The notes: generated from the letters alone by a model not told the origin. 64,000 nt of DNA from Ureibacillus yapensis (GCF_003515775.1 NZ_QWEI01000001.1:39840-103839), one strand, 5' to 3'. Shown: positions 19,885-28,585, counted from the first letter of the stretch. Numbers and translations are program-made.

Positions 19885-20157
19885 TTATTTCACGGCATCT
19901 TTAAGAGCTTTACCTGGTTTGAAAGCAGGTACCTTGCTAGCAGCGATTTCGATTTCTTTGCCAGTTTGTGGGTTACGCCCTTTACGAGCGGCACGTTCAC
20001 GCACCTCGAAATTACCAAAACCAATTAATTGTACTTTGTCACCCTTTGCAAGAGCTTCTTGAATTGTATCAAATACAGCTTCAACTGCTTTAGAAGCGTC
20101 TTTTTTAGAAAGACCTGCAGCTTCAGCAACAGAGTTTACTAATTCTGTTTTATTCAC
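19885..20157 (-). CDS. hup: DNA-binding protein HU
   Basis: This 90-residue histone-like protein bends and compacts DNA. It starts [10 protein letters not shown] and contains the DNA-contacting arm [14 protein letters not shown], with [13 protein letters not shown] before it. The initiation codon is GTG 20157, eight bases after AGGAGG. A GTG three codons upstream overlaps the ribosome site and is rejected. It is flanked by terminators on both sides, so it is an independent unit, as hbs is in B. subtilis between spoIVA and folE. Confidence 0.97.
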   Translation of the reverse strand: MNKTELVNSVAEAAGLSKKDASKAVEAVFDTIQEALAKGDKVQLIGFGNFEVRERAARKGRNPQTGKEIEIAASKVPAFKPGKALKDAVK

Positions 20158-20561
20158 ACCATTCACCTCCTCTCAAAGGGTAGAAGCTAAATCATGTAAA
20201 AAGAGTAACATATAGAAAACCGCGACGCAACTGTATTTATCCATGTTTTTCTACAATAAATTGTATTTTTTCTTTTAAATTAAAAAGAACAGGACTTTTC
20301 ACCTGCAAAATGAAAAGTCCTGTCCCTAATTTATTCCATTTTATATATTTTTTCAGACTTCCAATTCTTTTCCAACGCAAGCCATTAGAGAGTTTCCGGC
20401 AATGCCTCGGGCTAAAATCGGTTAATTTGGAAAGGGAAAATCTTAATTTTTTCTATGACATTTGGCCAATAAAGATAGAGGAAAAACGAATATTTTTTTC
20501 AATCAATCAAATTGAATAAGTGCGAATAAATATTCATTTTCACTTTTCAAGTAAAAACACC
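20158..20561. other. hup upstream region, no gene seen
   Basis: This gap holds the hup ribosome site (GAGGAGGTGA) and, at 20283-20323, the spoIVA terminator. The AT-rich remainder shows no supported frame in either direction. Confidence 0.6.
20283..20323 (-). terminator. Terminator after spoIVA
   Basis: Perfect 13-base stem ACAGGACTTTTCA / TGAAAAGTCCTGT with a 9-base loop. On the minus strand it is followed by TCTTTTTAATTT. Confidence 0.85.
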
Positions 20562-22040
20562 TTAAATGATAAACGTGACTAATCCTCTTTCGCCTTCATT
20601 TACCATTCTTTCGATTGTTTGTCGCATTCTTTTCTTCGCATTTGGCGGCACAGCGTTCATCTTGTATCGGATTCCCTCTTGCAGCACTTCGTGAAGCGTT
20701 GTACCGAACAATTGAGTTTGCCATAATTGGTCGCGATCATGCTTATAGGAATATTGCAGATCCTTTAAAAGTTGGTTGGCATAAAACTCAGTCCCAATTA
20801 ATGGAGCAAATTCCGTTTCCATATCTACGCGTATAATGTGGTAGGAAGGTGCGCTTGCTTTCATGCGTACACCATAGAAATTATTTTGTTTAATGATTTC
20901 CGGTTCGCTAGGCTCGAATTCTTCCAAAGTAGGCAATGAAATGCCGTACCCATTATCGCTTGCTTCATCAATAGCTTGGCGGAATCTTCTTTGCGCTTGT
21001 TTTGCTTCAGCAGCTTCTTTAATGAACAACAGCCAATCTTTCTTCGTATCGATAGGGGCATCCAGCCATTCGTTGCAAACAGCTTTATAAACTTCCGGCT
21101 TGAAGGTAATTCGAACCGTAGCTACCCCTAAACCGGCGTCCACTCTCTCGATTTCGCTTTCTTCAACAAAATCGATATTGCGCAATTCTGCAGCAGCAAG
21201 GGAAACATCGCGAATTTTCGTTACGGAATCCAACACACTTCCTACTGCATCCGAAAGCGTTACGTTAAGTGGATGAGTATAATCCAGCACATCGAGCCAA
21301 TCCGGCTTTTCAACCTCAATATCTTCAACCGGGAATTCATAAAGCGCCTCTTGAAGAATATATTCCATATCTTTTGTCGTCATCTGATCGATCGCAACCG
21401 GAATAACAGGAACCCCGTATTTTTCCAGCAACTCATGACGAAGTGCCATTGTATTACTGTGTGTTGGCATGTGACAGTTCAACACAATAACAAACGGTTT
21501 TCCAATTTCCTTAAGTTGTTGAACAATTTGTTCTTCAGCAACTTCTGCTGCTTGCCGATGGATGCCGTTTACCGTTCCATCCGTAGTCACCACAATTCCA
21601 ATATTGGCATGGTCGCGGATTACTTTATCCGTGCCGATTTTTGCCGCTTCTTGAAATGGAATTGCTTCTGAATGCCATGGCGTGTGGACGTACTTTGGTC
21701 CATCCTCGTCTTCATAACCCCTGACACCGTCAATTACATATCCGACACAATCTGCAAACCGAATTCGGAATGGGATTTCACTTTCGCCAATGGTGATTTC
21801 TGTTCCCTGCGCAGGAACAAATTTTGGCTCGGCCGTCATAATCACAGGACCCGGTGAACTTTGAGGCAGCTCGTCCAGTGCTCTTTTGCGATCTTCTTCA
21901 TTCAGGATATTCGGGAGCACAATCGACTCCATCATTTTCTTCACAAAAGTAGACTTACCAACCCTGACAGGCCCTACAACACCGATATATACGTCCCCAT
22001 TCGTTCTTTCTGCTATTTGATGATAGATTTCTTCGCCTAT
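20562..22040 (-). CDS. spoIVA: Stage IV sporulation protein A, spore coat morphogenetic ATPase, probable AUA start
   Basis: SpoIVA polymerises around the forespore using ATP and anchors coat assembly and cortex formation. The P-loop is GPVRVGKST near residues 23-31. The first ATG/GTG/TTG available in frame (GTG 21944) would remove this P-loop. Extending upstream gives GEEIYHQIAERTNGDVYIG, aligned with the B. subtilis N-terminus, and an ATA at 22040 seven bases after AAAGGAGG. Starting there gives 492 residues, the same as B. subtilis. No ATG, GTG or TTG exists in that interval. The C-terminus GERGLVTFII matches the family ending. A sigma-E-like promoter lies about 25 bases upstream. Confidence 0.93.
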   Translation of the reverse strand: MGEEIYHQIAERTNGDVYIGVVGPVRVGKSTFVKKMMESIVLPNILNEEDRKRALDELPQSSPGPVIMTAEPKFVPAQGTEITIGESEIPFRIRFADCVGYVIDGVRGYEDEDGPKYVHTPWHSEAIPFQEAAKIGTDKVIRDHANIGIVVTTDGTVNGIHRQAAEVAEEQIVQQLKEIGKPFVIVLNCHMPTHSNTMALRHELLEKYGVPVIPVAIDQMTTKDMEYILQEALYEFPVEDIEVEKPDWLDVLDYTHPLNVTLSDAVGSVLDSVTKIRDVSLAAAELRNIDFVEESEIERVDAGLGVATVRITFKPEVYKAVCNEWLDAPIDTKKDWLLFIKEAAEAKQAQRRFRQAIDEASDNGYGISLPTLEEFEPSEPEIIKQNNFYGVRMKASAPSYHIIRVDMETEFAPLIGTEFYANQLLKDLQYSYKHDRDQLWQTQLFGTTLHEVLQEGIRYKMNAVPPNAKKRMRQTIERMVNEGERGLVTFII

Positions 22041-22065
22041 TGTAGCTCCTCCTTTACGTAATTCA

Positions 22066-22093
22066 ATCTATGTACGATTTACTCCAATTATGA
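22066..22093 (-). promoter_or_regulatory. Sigma-E-like promoter of spoIVA
   Basis: Minus strand TCATAAT, 14 bases, CATAGAT, close to the mother-cell sigma-E pattern (TCATATT-N14-CATACAAT). The expected transcript start is about 20 bases before the AUA start, leaving room for only one SD. Confidence 0.6.
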
Positions 22094-22173
22094 AAACGCC
22101 ATTCGGTTTTCTTTAATTATTTGGCTGTTTTCTCGAAGAAATCAAACGTACATTGAATCGCTTACTTCAACAT

Positions 22174-22225
22174 ATGAAAAAAGTGTCCAAAAAATATGTA
22201 AAAACCACATACTTTTTAGACACTT
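22174..22225 (-). terminator. Terminator after the yphF-like gene
   Basis: Long minus-strand stem AAGTGTCTAAAAAGTATGT / ACATATTTTTTGGACACTT with a few mismatches, followed by TTTT. It lies just past the stop at 22233. Confidence 0.85.
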
Positions 22226-22232
22226 GCATTCA

Positions 22233-22988
22233 TTATCGCTGCGAAGTTTCCTGCTCGACTGTTTCTTTCTTTTCTTTCGCGGGATCATACATATAGACAG
22301 GTTCGTTATTTTCATCAACGGTATACGGCAAGGAATAGGCCGGTACAACCGGATAAGCATCTACCAGAAGTATTCGAATATCTTCCCCTGGTGTAGGCGT
22401 TAACTGGTTTTCCTTCAAGAAAAGATTTAAATCCACTGAATAGTCTATGTAAATTTCCCCTTCTGTTGTCACGATTAATGGCAACAGATTGTTGGAATAA
22501 GGACTAGGAACGGTTAAGTCCTCTTTATAGCCGATTTTCTCAAAATCGATGGAATAGATATAATCCGTGATTTTTTCTTTGAATGTCGGATAATAGGTAC
22601 CCATGAATCGAATTTTAAGCTCCCGGATTGTTTCCGCAGTGCGTAAGTCCACTAACTTCACAGTAGGCTTCTCTTCCGGATTCCATATTATATACTGGAA
22701 TAAGCCGCCTTGTTCATATGAATTGGCGGGAGATTTGGCTAAATAGTTCGGTACTAATTTTTCGAAATCAATCGGATATTTAATGAAAATATCGGTATCC
22801 ATATCACGCGTTTTAATCGGCAATACACCGGTATCCGCTTGGTACTCATCGATGGCCTTTTGAACTGAGGCTAGCTGGACCTCATCTGGCACCTGATTTT
22901 CTGCTTTTTGATCTTCCGGAAATAAACAACCCGATAAAATAAGCGTTGCAAGAGCTAGGACGAACACTAATCTGACATGTCCTTTCAT
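22233..22988 (-). CDS. yphF: YphF-like lipoprotein
   Basis: This 251-residue product has a lipoprotein signal: MKGHVRLVFVLALATLILSG then C, so the lipobox LSGC is at about residues 18-21. The mature part is hydrophilic and beta-rich (IDEYQADTGVLPIKTRD, NYLAKSPANSYEQGG). ATG 22988 follows AGAGGTGA. Its position next to spoIVA and the DUF2768 gene is that of yphF in B. subtilis. The role is unknown; the neighbourhood suggests a sporulation-time envelope function, which is inference. Confidence 0.75.
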   Translation of the reverse strand: MKGHVRLVFVLALATLILSGCLFPEDQKAENQVPDEVQLASVQKAIDEYQADTGVLPIKTRDMDTDIFIKYPIDFEKLVPNYLAKSPANSYEQGGLFQYIIWNPEEKPTVKLVDLRTAETIRELKIRFMGTYYPTFKEKITDYIYSIDFEKIGYKEDLTVPSPYSNNLLPLIVTTEGEIYIDYSVDLNLFLKENQLTPTPGEDIRILLVDAYPVVPAYSLPYTVDENNEPVYMYDPAKEKKETVEQETSQR

Positions 22989-23041
22989 TCTACTCACCTC
23001 TAGTATGTTCACTTAAAATTTCCTTCTTTTAACTGTGTACT

Positions 23042-23302
23042 TTAGTTGGGCCATGTCAAGATAACGAGCACCATTAAGATAGAGCCAATCAGAAAAATGC
23101 CAAATGCGAGGAACCTCAAAACCATGGATAAGCAACCATTATTAACCCACTTTCGTGTGGCTGCCACCATTAATACAGACAACAACATAGCGCCGATTGA
23201 ATAAAAAGAAACCCACATAACATCGAGAGCATGCATATTGGCGAGTGGGCCCCTTGCAGACAACATCGTCACATAATCCATCGAAGATAGTATGTTTCGC
23301 AA
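23042..23302 (-). CDS. yphE: DUF2768 (YphE-like) small membrane protein
   Basis: This 86-residue protein has two membrane segments (about residues 28-48 and 62-83). The family core is MWVSFYSIGAMLLSVLMVAA. Translation starts at TTG 23302, seven bases after AAAGGTGG. It is slightly longer at the N-terminus than the B. subtilis protein. It lies 53 bases upstream of the yphF-like gene, so the two are likely cotranscribed. Function unknown. Confidence 0.75.
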   Translation of the reverse strand: MRNILSSMDYVTMLSARGPLANMHALDVMWVSFYSIGAMLLSVLMVAATRKWVNNGCLSMVLRFLAFGIFLIGSILMVLVILTWPN

Positions 23303-23331
23303 GTTTAAACCACCTTTACTTATAACCTATT

Positions 23332-23576
23332 ATGTATAGAAAAGCGCAAGCGCCCGCTTTAGCCATCGACAGATGTTTACTGTATCGAAAGCGTAGCGAC
23401 AGATACAAGCGCTGGCCGACAACAACGCTACGTCGTGTAGCATTGTCGGCACTTGCACATCCCTGTGCGGCGGAAGGCCCGAATCGCGAAGCTTTTCCAG
23501 CTTTCGACCGAAGGCAGACCGCGACCTCAGAACGGGCTGGGCTGCTTACGCTAGTCATGTATAGAAAAGCGCAAGC
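23332..23576 (+). repeat. GCGCAAGCGCC-type repeat (copy A) flanked by a 20-base direct repeat
   Basis: ATGTATAGAAAAGCGCAAGC occurs exactly at 23332-23351 and again at 23557-23576. The body matches the copy at 26250 closely (CTGTGCGGCGGAAGG, CAGCTTTCGACCGA, GGGCTGGGCTGCTTACGC). It carries one nested module at 23371-23406 that copy B lacks at that site. Without the module the core is about 180 bases. Not coding. Confidence 0.75.
23371..23406 (+). repeat. Nested 36-base module in repeat copy A
   Basis: It starts AGATGTTTACTG and ends CGTAGCGACAGATAC, and interrupts GAC|AAGCGCTG, which is continuous in the 26 kb copy. It is diverged from, but alignable to, the two identical 35-base modules at 26317 and 26423. 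Confidence 0.7.
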
Positions 23577-23578
23577 CA

Positions 23579-23626
23579 AGAGAAGGCCGGCGCAACACCC
23601 TTGTTCCTGGTACGCCGGCCTTCTCT
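23579..23626. terminator. Strong inverted repeat after gpsA, possible terminator
   Basis: Perfect 14-base stem AGAGAAGGCCGGCG / CGCCGGCCTTCTCT with a 20-base loop. The T-tract after it is weak on both strands, so termination is plausible but not certain. It lies 38 bases past the gpsA stop. Confidence 0.55.
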
Positions 23627-23664
23627 TTGTTCATGGCAAGGCTTGAGCTGAATAGCAAAATCAC

Positions 23665-24675
23665 TTAATAAAGATCAATCTCACGTTTTTTCATTCGAAT
23701 CATCAGTTCATCAACGGCCACTTTAGGCTCTTTATCCGTAAATAAAATGTCGTAAAGGGCAGTGGTGATCGGCATCGGCACATCATATTTTTCAGATAAT
23801 TGATAGGCTGCTTTTGTTGTTCTTACACCTTCCACAACCATGCCAACCTGATCTAGAACCTCTTGCAATTTCATGCCTTTTCCGAGCATATTTCCTGCCC
23901 GCCAGTTTCGCGAATGAATGCTTGTACATGTGGCGATTAAGTCTCCCATACCTGTTAACCCCGCAAAAGTAAACGGATTGCCGCCCATTTTCACGCCAAG
24001 ACGGGTGATTTCGGCTAACCCTCTCGTAATAAGGGCCGCCTTCGCATTATCCCCATACTCCAAACCGTCCGAAATACCGGCTGCTAATGCAATGACATTT
24101 TTTAATGCTCCGCCCAGTTCTACACCTACCACATCATCATTTGTATAGACGCGGAAATAATTATTCATAAATAAATCCTGCACTTTTTCAGCAGCATCTA
24201 AATTTATGCATGCCGCTGTTATAGTCGTTGGATGATGCAAGACAACTTCTTCTGCATGGCTTGGACCAGAAAGGACCACAATTTCCTCAATTGCATCCGG
24301 AGATAAACTTTCTTGCAGCATTTCAGAAATGCGTTTTAACGAATCTGGCTCAATTCCTTTCGATACGTGTACAAAGATTTTCCTGCTTGTTAAATGAGGT
24401 TGCATAGAGGCGCAAACTTCACGTATCGCCTTTGTTGGAACAGCTACAATAATCATGTTAGTCTGGTTGACGGCTTCTTGCAGATTGCTTGTGGCCACTA
24501 GATTTTCAGGTAATCGGATGCCCGGCAAGTATTTTTCATTCGTATGTTGTTCATTGATCTCTTTTGCTTGCTGTTCACGATGTGTCCAAACAAGTGTGCG
24601 ATGTCCATTTTCAGCTAAAACTTGGGCTAACGCCGTCCCCCAGGAACCAGCACCTAAAACCGTTACATTTTCCAA
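23665..24675 (-). CDS. gpsA: Glycerol-3-phosphate dehydrogenase [NAD(P)+]
   Basis: This enzyme reduces dihydroxyacetone phosphate to sn-glycerol 3-phosphate for phospholipid synthesis. It begins with the nucleotide site VLGAGSWGTALAQVLAENG. It contains FVHVSKGIEPD, GPSHAEEV and ELGGALKNVIALAAGISDGL, with the catalytic lysine of that motif. TTG 24675 is the likely start, six bases after AGGGGGA, giving 336 residues. It sits downstream of der as in B. subtilis, separated by a repeat-filled gap. Confidence 0.96.
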   Translation of the reverse strand: MENVTVLGAGSWGTALAQVLAENGHRTLVWTHREQQAKEINEQHTNEKYLPGIRLPENLVATSNLQEAVNQTNMIIVAVPTKAIREVCASMQPHLTSRKIFVHVSKGIEPDSLKRISEMLQESLSPDAIEEIVVLSGPSHAEEVVLHHPTTITAACINLDAAEKVQDLFMNNYFRVYTNDDVVGVELGGALKNVIALAAGISDGLEYGDNAKAALITRGLAEITRLGVKMGGNPFTFAGLTGMGDLIATCTSIHSRNWRAGNMLGKGMKLQEVLDQVGMVVEGVRTTKAAYQLSEKYDVPMPITTALYDILFTDKEPKVAVDELMIRMKKREIDLY

Positions 24676-24687
24676 TTAACTTCCCCC

Positions 24688-24855
24688 TTAAACAAATGCG
24701 CCAAATTAATTATGACTGCCGCTAACCTGTTTGTCGTCAGTCAAAACAAGTGTGTCCAGATTTATCCTCGATTAGGCCTGTTCGACCTCTTCAAATCTGA
24801 AGCCACTCCTACAGACTCATTCAGTCGGATTTAGCCAACTGAATGAAATTGAAAA
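24688..24855 (+). repeat. Dispersed repeat fragment in the der-gpsA gap
   Basis: The left end CAAATGCGCC resembles the 17398 and 18270 copies. The right end has CATTCAGT and ACTGAATG in inverse orientation (about 24819-24848), like the TTCATTCAG/CTGAATGAA pair at 18387-18477. The centre differs. No coding frame is supported. Confidence 0.4.
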
Positions 24856-24859
24856 ATGG

Positions 24860-26170
24860 CTACTCCCGCGCACGTGCTATTAAACGGATTGGTGTCCCTT
24901 CGAAGTCAAAGGTTTCACGAATTCGATTTTCAAGGAATCGTTCATATGAGAAATGCATGAGTTCCGGATCATTCACAAAGACAACAAATGTTGGCGGCTT
25001 GACGGCAACCTGAGTCGTATAGTAAATGCGTAAACGTTTTCCCTTATCGGATGGAGCCGGGTTTCGCGCTACTGAATCTTCAATTACTTCGTTCAATATC
25101 GACGATTGGATACGCATTGCATGATTTTCGCTCACACGTTGAACAATGCTTAAAATTTGGTGTACGCGTTGTTTTGTTTTGGCTGATACGAAGATAATCG
25201 GCGCGTAATGTAAATACAAGAAATGCTCACGGATTTGCTGTGTGTATAAATTCATTGTTTTTTCATCTTTTTCCACAGCATCCCACTTATTTACAACAAT
25301 AACAACGGCTTTTCCAGCTTCATGTGCATACCCGGCAATTTTTTTATCTTGCTCTTGAATGCCTTCTTCTCCATTTAACACAACCAATACAACATCGGAG
25401 CGTTCAATGGCTCTTAATGCACGTAAAACGGAATATTTTTCGGTTGTTTCATAAACTTTCCCTTTTTTGCGCATACCCGCTGTATCGATAATGACATACT
25501 CTTGTCCCTCGTAAGAGTATGGTGTGTCAATGGCATCGCGCGTTGTGCCTGCAATATCACTGACAATAACACGGTCATGTCCTAAAAAGGCATTGACCAA
25601 TGAGGATTTCCCTACATTCGGACGACCGATTAAACTAAACTTAATCGTCTCCTCGGAATAATTTGCTTCATCTTCTTTTGGGAAGTGTTTTGCACATTCA
25701 TCCAATAAATCCCCGATTCCCAAACCATGTGACCCCGAGATTGGGAATGGATCGCCAAACCCTAGCGAATAGAAATCGTACATCATTTCACGCATGTCCG
25801 GATTATCTATTTTATTTACTGCCAATACGACCGGTTTTTTTGTTTTATATAAAATTTTGGCTACTTGTTCATCTGCCAATGTCACACCCTCACGACCATT
25901 CGTCATAAAGATGATCACATCCGCTTCCCGGATCGCAATTTCCGCTTGTGAACGAATTTGTTCCAGGAATGGTTCGTCTCCTAATTCAATTCCGCCTGTA
26001 TCAATAATGTTGAATTCATGTGTTAACCAATCTGCCGAACTATAGATGCGATCACGTGTGACACCGGGAATATCTTCCACGATTGATACTCGTTCACCAA
26101 CAATACGGTTAAATATTGTTGATTTTCCAACGTTCGGACGACCTACGATGGCGATTACTGGTTTTGTCAT
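24860..26170 (-). CDS. der: Ribosome biogenesis GTPase Der (EngA)
   Basis: This essential GTPase has two tandem G domains and helps mature the 50S subunit. The first G domain has GRPNVGKST (residues 8-16), DTGG and NKID. The second has GRPNVGKSS near residue 182, [10 protein letters not shown] and NKWD. A C-terminal KH-like domain follows from about residue 350. The 436-residue length is typical. ATG 26170 is preceded by AAGGAT. Confidence 0.97.
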   Translation of the reverse strand: MTKPVIAIVGRPNVGKSTIFNRIVGERVSIVEDIPGVTRDRIYSSADWLTHEFNIIDTGGIELGDEPFLEQIRSQAEIAIREADVIIFMTNGREGVTLADEQVAKILYKTKKPVVLAVNKIDNPDMREMMYDFYSLGFGDPFPISGSHGLGIGDLLDECAKHFPKEDEANYSEETIKFSLIGRPNVGKSSLVNAFLGHDRVIVSDIAGTTRDAIDTPYSYEGQEYVIIDTAGMRKKGKVYETTEKYSVLRALRAIERSDVVLVVLNGEEGIQEQDKKIAGYAHEAGKAVVIVVNKWDAVEKDEKTMNLYTQQIREHFLYLHYAPIIFVSAKTKQRVHQILSIVQRVSENHAMRIQSSILNEVIEDSVARNPAPSDKGKRLRIYYTTQVAVKPPTFVVFVNDPELMHFSYERFLENRIRETFDFEGTPIRLIARARE

Positions 26171-26316
26171 CTGTACTTCATCCTTCCAAATTCTTATCTT
26201 TAGTATTATACACGAAAAAGGAAATTATATCATTTTTTCATTGCTTTTCAAGAAAAGCGCAAGCGCCCTGTTAGCCCCGACAAGCGCTGACCGACAAGAA
26301 CGCCACGTCGTGTGGC

Positions 26317-26351
26317 AGATGTTTTTTGCGCGAAAGCGAAGCGACAGCAGC
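26317..26351 (+). repeat. Nested 35-base module, copy 1
   Basis: It starts AGATGTTTTTTGCGCG and ends AAGCGACAGCAGC, and splits GTGTGGC|ATTGTCGG. It contains CGC-GAAA-GCG, a tight hairpin with a GNRA-type loop. Confidence 0.75.
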
Positions 26352-26422
26352 ATTGTCGGCACCACATCCATGTGCGGCGGAAGGTCCGAATCGTGAAGCT
26401 TTTACAGCTTTCGACCGAGGAC

Positions 26423-26457
26423 AGATGTTTTTTGCGCGAAAGCGAAGCGACAGCAGC
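26423..26457 (+). repeat. Nested 35-base module, copy 2
   Basis: It is identical in all 35 bases to the module at 26317 but splits GAGGAC|AGACCGCG, which is essentially continuous in copy A (AAGGCAGACCGCG). Confidence 0.75.
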
Positions 26458-26495
26458 AGACCGCGTCTCGATGGGCTGGGCGGCTTGCGCTGGAC

Positions 26496-26530
26496 ACAGA
26501 AAAAGACGCACCCAATTGGTACGCCCTTTT
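26496..26530 (-). terminator. Terminator after ypfD
   Basis: Minus strand GGCGTACC pairs with GGGTGCGTC around AATT (with G-U pairs), followed by TTTTTCTG. It lies about 17 bases past the stop and abuts the repeat. Confidence 0.7.
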
Positions 26531-26546
26531 AAGGAATCGTTCAAAA

Positions 26547-27692
26547 TTATTTGTTTGTGAAATTTTTCAGCTTGTCGCCAATCACATCTTTGAAAGAAAA
26601 ACCGGATGTTTCTTCAGGCAGTTCATAATCTGCCTCTTCTTCTTTCACCGGACTGTTTTGCAGTTCTTTGATACTTAAAGAAAGGCGTTTTTCCTCAGCA
26701 TTTACGTCCAACACTTTCACTTCAACCTCATCGCCTTCTTTTAAGACCTCATGAGGTGTATTGATATGTTTGTGTGAAATTTGCGAAATATGAACAAGCC
26801 CTTCCACACCAGGGAAAACCTCCACAAAGGCACCGAAGGAAACTAAACGTTTCACCGTTCCTGTTAAAACTGCTCCTTTAGAAACTTGCTGTTCAACGTT
26901 AGACCAAGGCCCAGGCAAAGTATCTTTAATGGATAAAGAAATTCGTTCGTTTTCTTGGTCAACCGATAAAACTTTTACATTTACGGTTTGCCCTTCTGCT
27001 AAAACCGTTGAAATATCATCTACATGGTCATGGGAGACTTGTGAAATGTGAACCAATCCATCCACTCCGCCAATATCAACGAATGCCCCAAATGGCGCCA
27101 AACGTTGAACCTTGCCTTCCAGTACATCGCCGGCATGAATTTGTTCCAGCAATTGCTTTTTATTCTTTTCTTTTTGTTCTTCCAGGACAGCTCGATGCGA
27201 TAGAATCAAGCGGCCTTTTTCTTTATCCAATTCCGTAATTTTAAAAGTTAAAGTTTTGCCTTTATAATCTTGGAAATCCTCGACAAAATGGTCTTCCACT
27301 AAAGATGCAGGAACGAAGCCACGTACGCCTAAATCAACCACCAGGCCACCTTTCACAACATCCTTTACTTCTGCTTCAAAAATTTCTCCTGATGCAAATT
27401 GTTCTTCAAGCTTATCCCAAGCTTTAAGTGCATCTACTTTGCGTTTGGATAACACAAAGTTTTCTTCTTCAACTTTTGTAATCATCAGCTCCAGCTCATC
27501 ACCCACTGATACTACGTCAGAAGCTTTTTCGATGTGCAAACTTGAAAGTTCACTGATTGGTAAAATCCCATCGAAAGGTGCACCTTCAATTGAGATTGTT
27601 ACTGCTTTTTCATCTACTTGCGCAGCAACACCTTTCACAATATCTCCTTCTTGAAACTCTTGGTTTGATCCTAAGTTCATTTCTTCAGACAT
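26547..27692 (-). CDS. ypfD: S1-domain RNA-binding protein (ribosomal protein S1 homologue YpfD)
   Basis: The 381-residue product has four S1 OB-fold repeats beginning near residues 16, 103, 188 and 273. The last two show the classical GKVQRLAPFGAFVDIGGVDG and GTVKRLVSFGAFVEVFPG with DGLVHISQ and EGLVHISQ. An acidic tail follows. As in other Bacillales it is shorter than the six-repeat S1 of enterics and need not be a core ribosomal protein. ATG 27692 follows AAGGAGGG. The gene follows cmk. Confidence 0.94.
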   Translation of the reverse strand: MSEEMNLGSNQEFQEGDIVKGVAAQVDEKAVTISIEGAPFDGILPISELSSLHIEKASDVVSVGDELELMITKVEEENFVLSKRKVDALKAWDKLEEQFASGEIFEAEVKDVVKGGLVVDLGVRGFVPASLVEDHFVEDFQDYKGKTLTFKITELDKEKGRLILSHRAVLEEQKEKNKKQLLEQIHAGDVLEGKVQRLAPFGAFVDIGGVDGLVHISQVSHDHVDDISTVLAEGQTVNVKVLSVDQENERISLSIKDTLPGPWSNVEQQVSKGAVLTGTVKRLVSFGAFVEVFPGVEGLVHISQISHKHINTPHEVLKEGDEVEVKVLDVNAEEKRLSLSIKELQNSPVKEEEADYELPEETSGFSFKDVIGDKLKNFTNK

Positions 27693-27803
27693 ATGTAACC
27701 CTCCTTCGCATCTTCCAATTTCTATTTTATTCGAAACAGTTCATAAAAACAAAAATTTTCCCTTTATTAGCAAAAATTTCATGGGTTTTTTTTAAAATCG
27801 CTT

Positions 27804-28478
27804 CTATTTTCCTGTTTCGTTTGCTAGCTCTAATATAGCATCCGCAGCCTGTTCAATCGATAGTTCTGTTGTATCGAGGTAAATGGCATCCTCCGCCTGA
27901 ACTAATGGAGACGCTTCTCTTTCGCTATCAAGTTTATCTCTAAGAGCAATTTCTTCGCGCAATTTTTCCATCGTTGAAGGAATTCCTCTTCTTTCATTAT
28001 CAAAAAATCGGCGTTTTGCGCGTTCCTCTACAGAGGCTGACATGAAGATTTTCAACTCGGCGTCCTTTAAGACATGTGTTGCAATGTCCCTGCCATCCAT
28101 TACGATTCCACCATTTGCAGCAAGTTCCTGTTGCTTGGCCACCAAGATTTCACGGATATTGGCATGTGCAGCTACTTCACTGACATTTGAAGTGACTTCA
28201 TTGGACCGGATCTCTTGAGTGACATCCTTTCCATCTACAAAAACAAGTTGTCCATTTTGTGATGGTTTTAAAACAATCATAGTATCCAGCAGCATTTTTT
28301 CCAAAGAATCTGCATCATTTAATTTTATGTTATGAGTTAATGCTTTATACGTTACTGCTCGATACATTGCACCGGTATCAATATACGTAAAGCCTAACTT
28401 TTCCGCTACAATTTTTGCAATCGTGCTTTTTCCGGCCCCAGCTGGACCATCAATCGCAATTTGAATTTGTTTGACCAT
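27804..28478 (-). CDS. cmk: Cytidylate kinase
   Basis: This enzyme phosphorylates CMP and dCMP. The P-loop IDGPAGAGKSTIAKI lies near residues 7-21. YIDTGAMYRAVTY, the NMP-binding insert with SNVSEVAAH, and the arginine-rich lid AKRRFFDNERRG are intact. ATG 28478 gives 224 residues, the same length as the B. subtilis enzyme; a frame to 28502 adds eight unlikely residues. Upstream of ypfD as usual. Confidence 0.96.
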   Translation of the reverse strand: MVKQIQIAIDGPAGAGKSTIAKIVAEKLGFTYIDTGAMYRAVTYKALTHNIKLNDADSLEKMLLDTMIVLKPSQNGQLVFVDGKDVTQEIRSNEVTSNVSEVAAHANIREILVAKQQELAANGGIVMDGRDIATHVLKDAELKIFMSASVEERAKRRFFDNERRGIPSTMEKLREEIALRDKLDSEREASPLVQAEDAIYLDTTELSIEQAADAILELANETGK

Positions 28479-28585
28479 AAAATCCCTACTTTCCTCGAAC
28501 ATTGTACCATATTCCTAATTTATTTACGTTGTTTCACACCCTCGAAAAAGTGCCTTTTTGAGCAATAAAAGTGATTTTATCGATG

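Larger units (their letters stand above)
26250..26493 (+). repeat. GCGCAAGCGCC-type repeat (copy B) with two nested modules
   Basis: It starts AAGAAAAGCGCAAGCGCCCT and ends GGCGGCTTGCGCTGG, so the ends are imperfect inverted repeats. The body matches copy A at 23.3 kb. It is interrupted twice by the same 35-base module (26317-26351 and 26423-26457) at positions where copy A is continuous. Removing them leaves a core of about 174 bases. Confidence 0.8.

Noticed and set aside
23316..23646. Overlapping frames of 87-104 codons on both strands through the 23.3 kb repeat
   Set aside because: They are rich in Arg, Ala and Ser because the repeat is GC-rich. Similar frames appear in the 26.3 kb copy and are interrupted by the nested modules, which are not multiples of three in length.
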